This document shows positions 21,013-21,902 of a stretch of 21,902 bases of DNA, piece after piece. The stretch lies in contig JAEZFY010000147.1 of the NCBI GenBank assembly GCA_023417265.1, positions 1 through 21,902 on the forward strand, in the 5' to 3' direction. The position numbers were made by a program, and so were the translations under genes. This DNA comes from Actinomycetes bacterium. GTDB lineage: Bacteria; Actinomycetota; Acidimicrobiia; Acidimicrobiales; Ilumatobacteraceae. The notes under the pieces were generated by a model. It saw only the letters and a program-made list of their open reading frames with translations, had not been told where the DNA came from and ran no database searches. The first letter of the stretch is position 1, and every line of letters begins with the position of its first letter.

Positions 21013-21902
21013 GCCCGGTGGTGCCATTCCTGGAGCGGGCGAACCGGCAGCCGGTCCGGTGTCTCCGACAGGCCCTGGGCGGCGGCCAAGGCGGCGCTGA
21101 CGGTGGTCGCGCAGGCCACGCCGTACATCGCCGCGGCCTTGCGGATGTGGGCCCCGTCAGAGCGCCCGAGCGACCCGCGCGGCGTGTTGATCACGAACTT
21201 GATCGTGCCGTCGGCGATCAGGTCGACTGCGGTCGGACCGCTCCCCTCCCCGCCCGCCTCGGCATCCTGGACCTTGCCGAGCACGCGGTCGACGGCGACG
21301 CCGAATCCGGCCAGGTAATCGGCGGTGCCCTGCGTGGCGACCAGTTCGAGCCCGCGCTCGCGCAGGCGCTGGGCGACCGCCAGCCCGGCCGGCTTGTCGT
21401 GGTCGTTGACCGAGATGAACGCCACGCCCTCGCGCGGCAGCCCGTTGCCGGCCGCCAGCTCGGCCTTGAAGAACGCCTGGCCGAACGTCGCGTCGATGCC
21501 CATCACCTCGCCGGTGGAGCGCATCTCCGGACCGAGCGCCGGATCGACCTGCGGGAACCGGTTGAACGGCAGCACGGCCTCTTTCACCGAGACGTGCCCG
21601 GTGATCGGCGCCCCGAGCAGGCCCTCCTCGCGCAGCTCGGCGAGGGTCGCGCCGAGCATGACGCGGGTGGCGACCTTGGCGAGGGGTACGCCGGTGGCCT
21701 TGGCGACGAACGGCACGGTGCGCGACGCCCGCGGGTTGGCCTCGATCACGTACACCGTCGTGCCGGCAACCGCGTACTGGACGTTGATCAGGCCGCGCAC
21801 GTCGAGCCGCTCGGCGATCGCCGTCGTGTACGCCTTGATCACCTCGACCACCCAGTCGGGCAGCGTCTGCGGCGGGATCGCGCAGGCCGAGTCGCCCGAG
21901 TG
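21009..21902 (-). CDS. carB: carbamoyl-phosphate synthase large subunit, C-terminal part
   Basis: The last 297 codons of carB; the gene continues beyond the right edge. The segment opens with HSGDSACAIPPQTL, then the end of the second ATP-grasp domain (VIEANPRASRTVPFVAKATG) and the C-terminal methylglyoxal-synthase-like regulatory domain (GVAFISVNDHDKPAGLAVAQ, LELVATQGTADYLAGFGVAV, IADGTIKFVINTPRGSLGR). CarB makes carbamoyl phosphate for pyrimidines and arginine with CarA, and the regulatory domain binds effectors such as UMP and ornithine in well-studied enzymes. It overlaps pyrD by 4 bases, making an operon of pyrimidine genes. Confidence 0.97.
   Translation of the reverse strand, partial: HSGDSACAIPPQTLPDWVVEVIKAYTTAIAERLDVRGLINVQYAVAGTTVYVIEANPRASRTVPFVAKATGVPLAKVATRVMLGATLAELREEGLLGAPITGHVSVKEAVLPFNRFPQVDPALGPEMRSTGEVMGIDATFGQAFFKAELAAGNGLPREGVAFISVNDHDKPAGLAVAQRLRERGLELVATQGTADYLAGFGVAVDRVLGKVQDAEAGGEGSGPTAVDLIADGTIKFVINTPRGSLGRSDGAHIRKAAAMYGVACATTVSAALAAAQGLSETPDRLPVRPLQEWHHRA

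Noticed and set aside
1..21902. tRNA, rRNA, insertion sequence, integrase or prophage
   Set aside because: No cloverleaf, rRNA segment, transposase motif or terminal repeats were seen on either strand.

Overview
The window is high-GC (roughly 70%) chromosomal DNA. Coding is dense, GTG/TTG starts are frequent, and genes often overlap by a few bases (ATGA, GTGA, TGATG). The gene content points to an actinobacterium: an mIHF-type nucleoid protein beside gmk, a DUF1844 gene beside infC, a PriA without helicase motifs, an actinobacterial-type CoaBC motif (PAMHTEMW), and the start of a DprE1-like oxidase. The gene order and several unusual features suggest a deep-branching class such as Acidimicrobiia (Ilumatobacter-like), but that placement is inference. 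Nearly everything is on the minus strand, so transcription runs from high to low coordinates. Only two genes are on the plus strand.

Reading in the direction of transcription, 21902 to 14654 is a core metabolic and information block: carB (partial), pyrD, mihF, gmk, rpoZ, coaBC, metK and priA. It links pyrimidine and GMP synthesis, a nucleoid protein, RNA polymerase omega, CoA and SAM synthesis, and replication restart. The actinobacterial order pyrD-pyrF-mihF-gmk-rpoZ-coaBC-metK-priA-def-fmt-rsmB is largely kept, but pyrF is absent here. Between priA and def lies a short non-core segment (about 13246-14653): a 34-bp-period repeat array with inverted and direct units, an unrecognised zinc-ribbon protein, and a plus-strand RsmC-like methyltransferase.

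From 13226 to 8772 runs def, fmt, rsmB, a MogA/MoaB-type gene, hisG, a small cold-shock-domain-like protein and an alkyltransferase-like protein. From 8176 down to 3939 come infC-rpmI-rplT-trmH, then scpA-scpB-rluB (ribosome assembly and chromosome segregation). These are followed by tyrA-aroA (aromatic amino acids), a HAD-IB hydrolase, a class I methyltransferase and the start of a DprE1-like FAD oxidoreductase that may belong to prenyl-phosphate pentose metabolism. A DUF1844 gene diverges from infC on the plus strand.

The points most worth a second look are the 34-bp repeat array; infC, whose conserved N-terminus lies upstream of every canonical start codon and so probably begins at AUA; gmk, which by the same argument probably begins at a CUG overlapping the mihF stop; and a recurring TANNNT hexamer 6-8 nt before start codons, which suggests leaderless transcripts. 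No tRNA, rRNA, IS element, CRISPR or prophage was seen. All identifications come from motif recognition by eye, with no database search.
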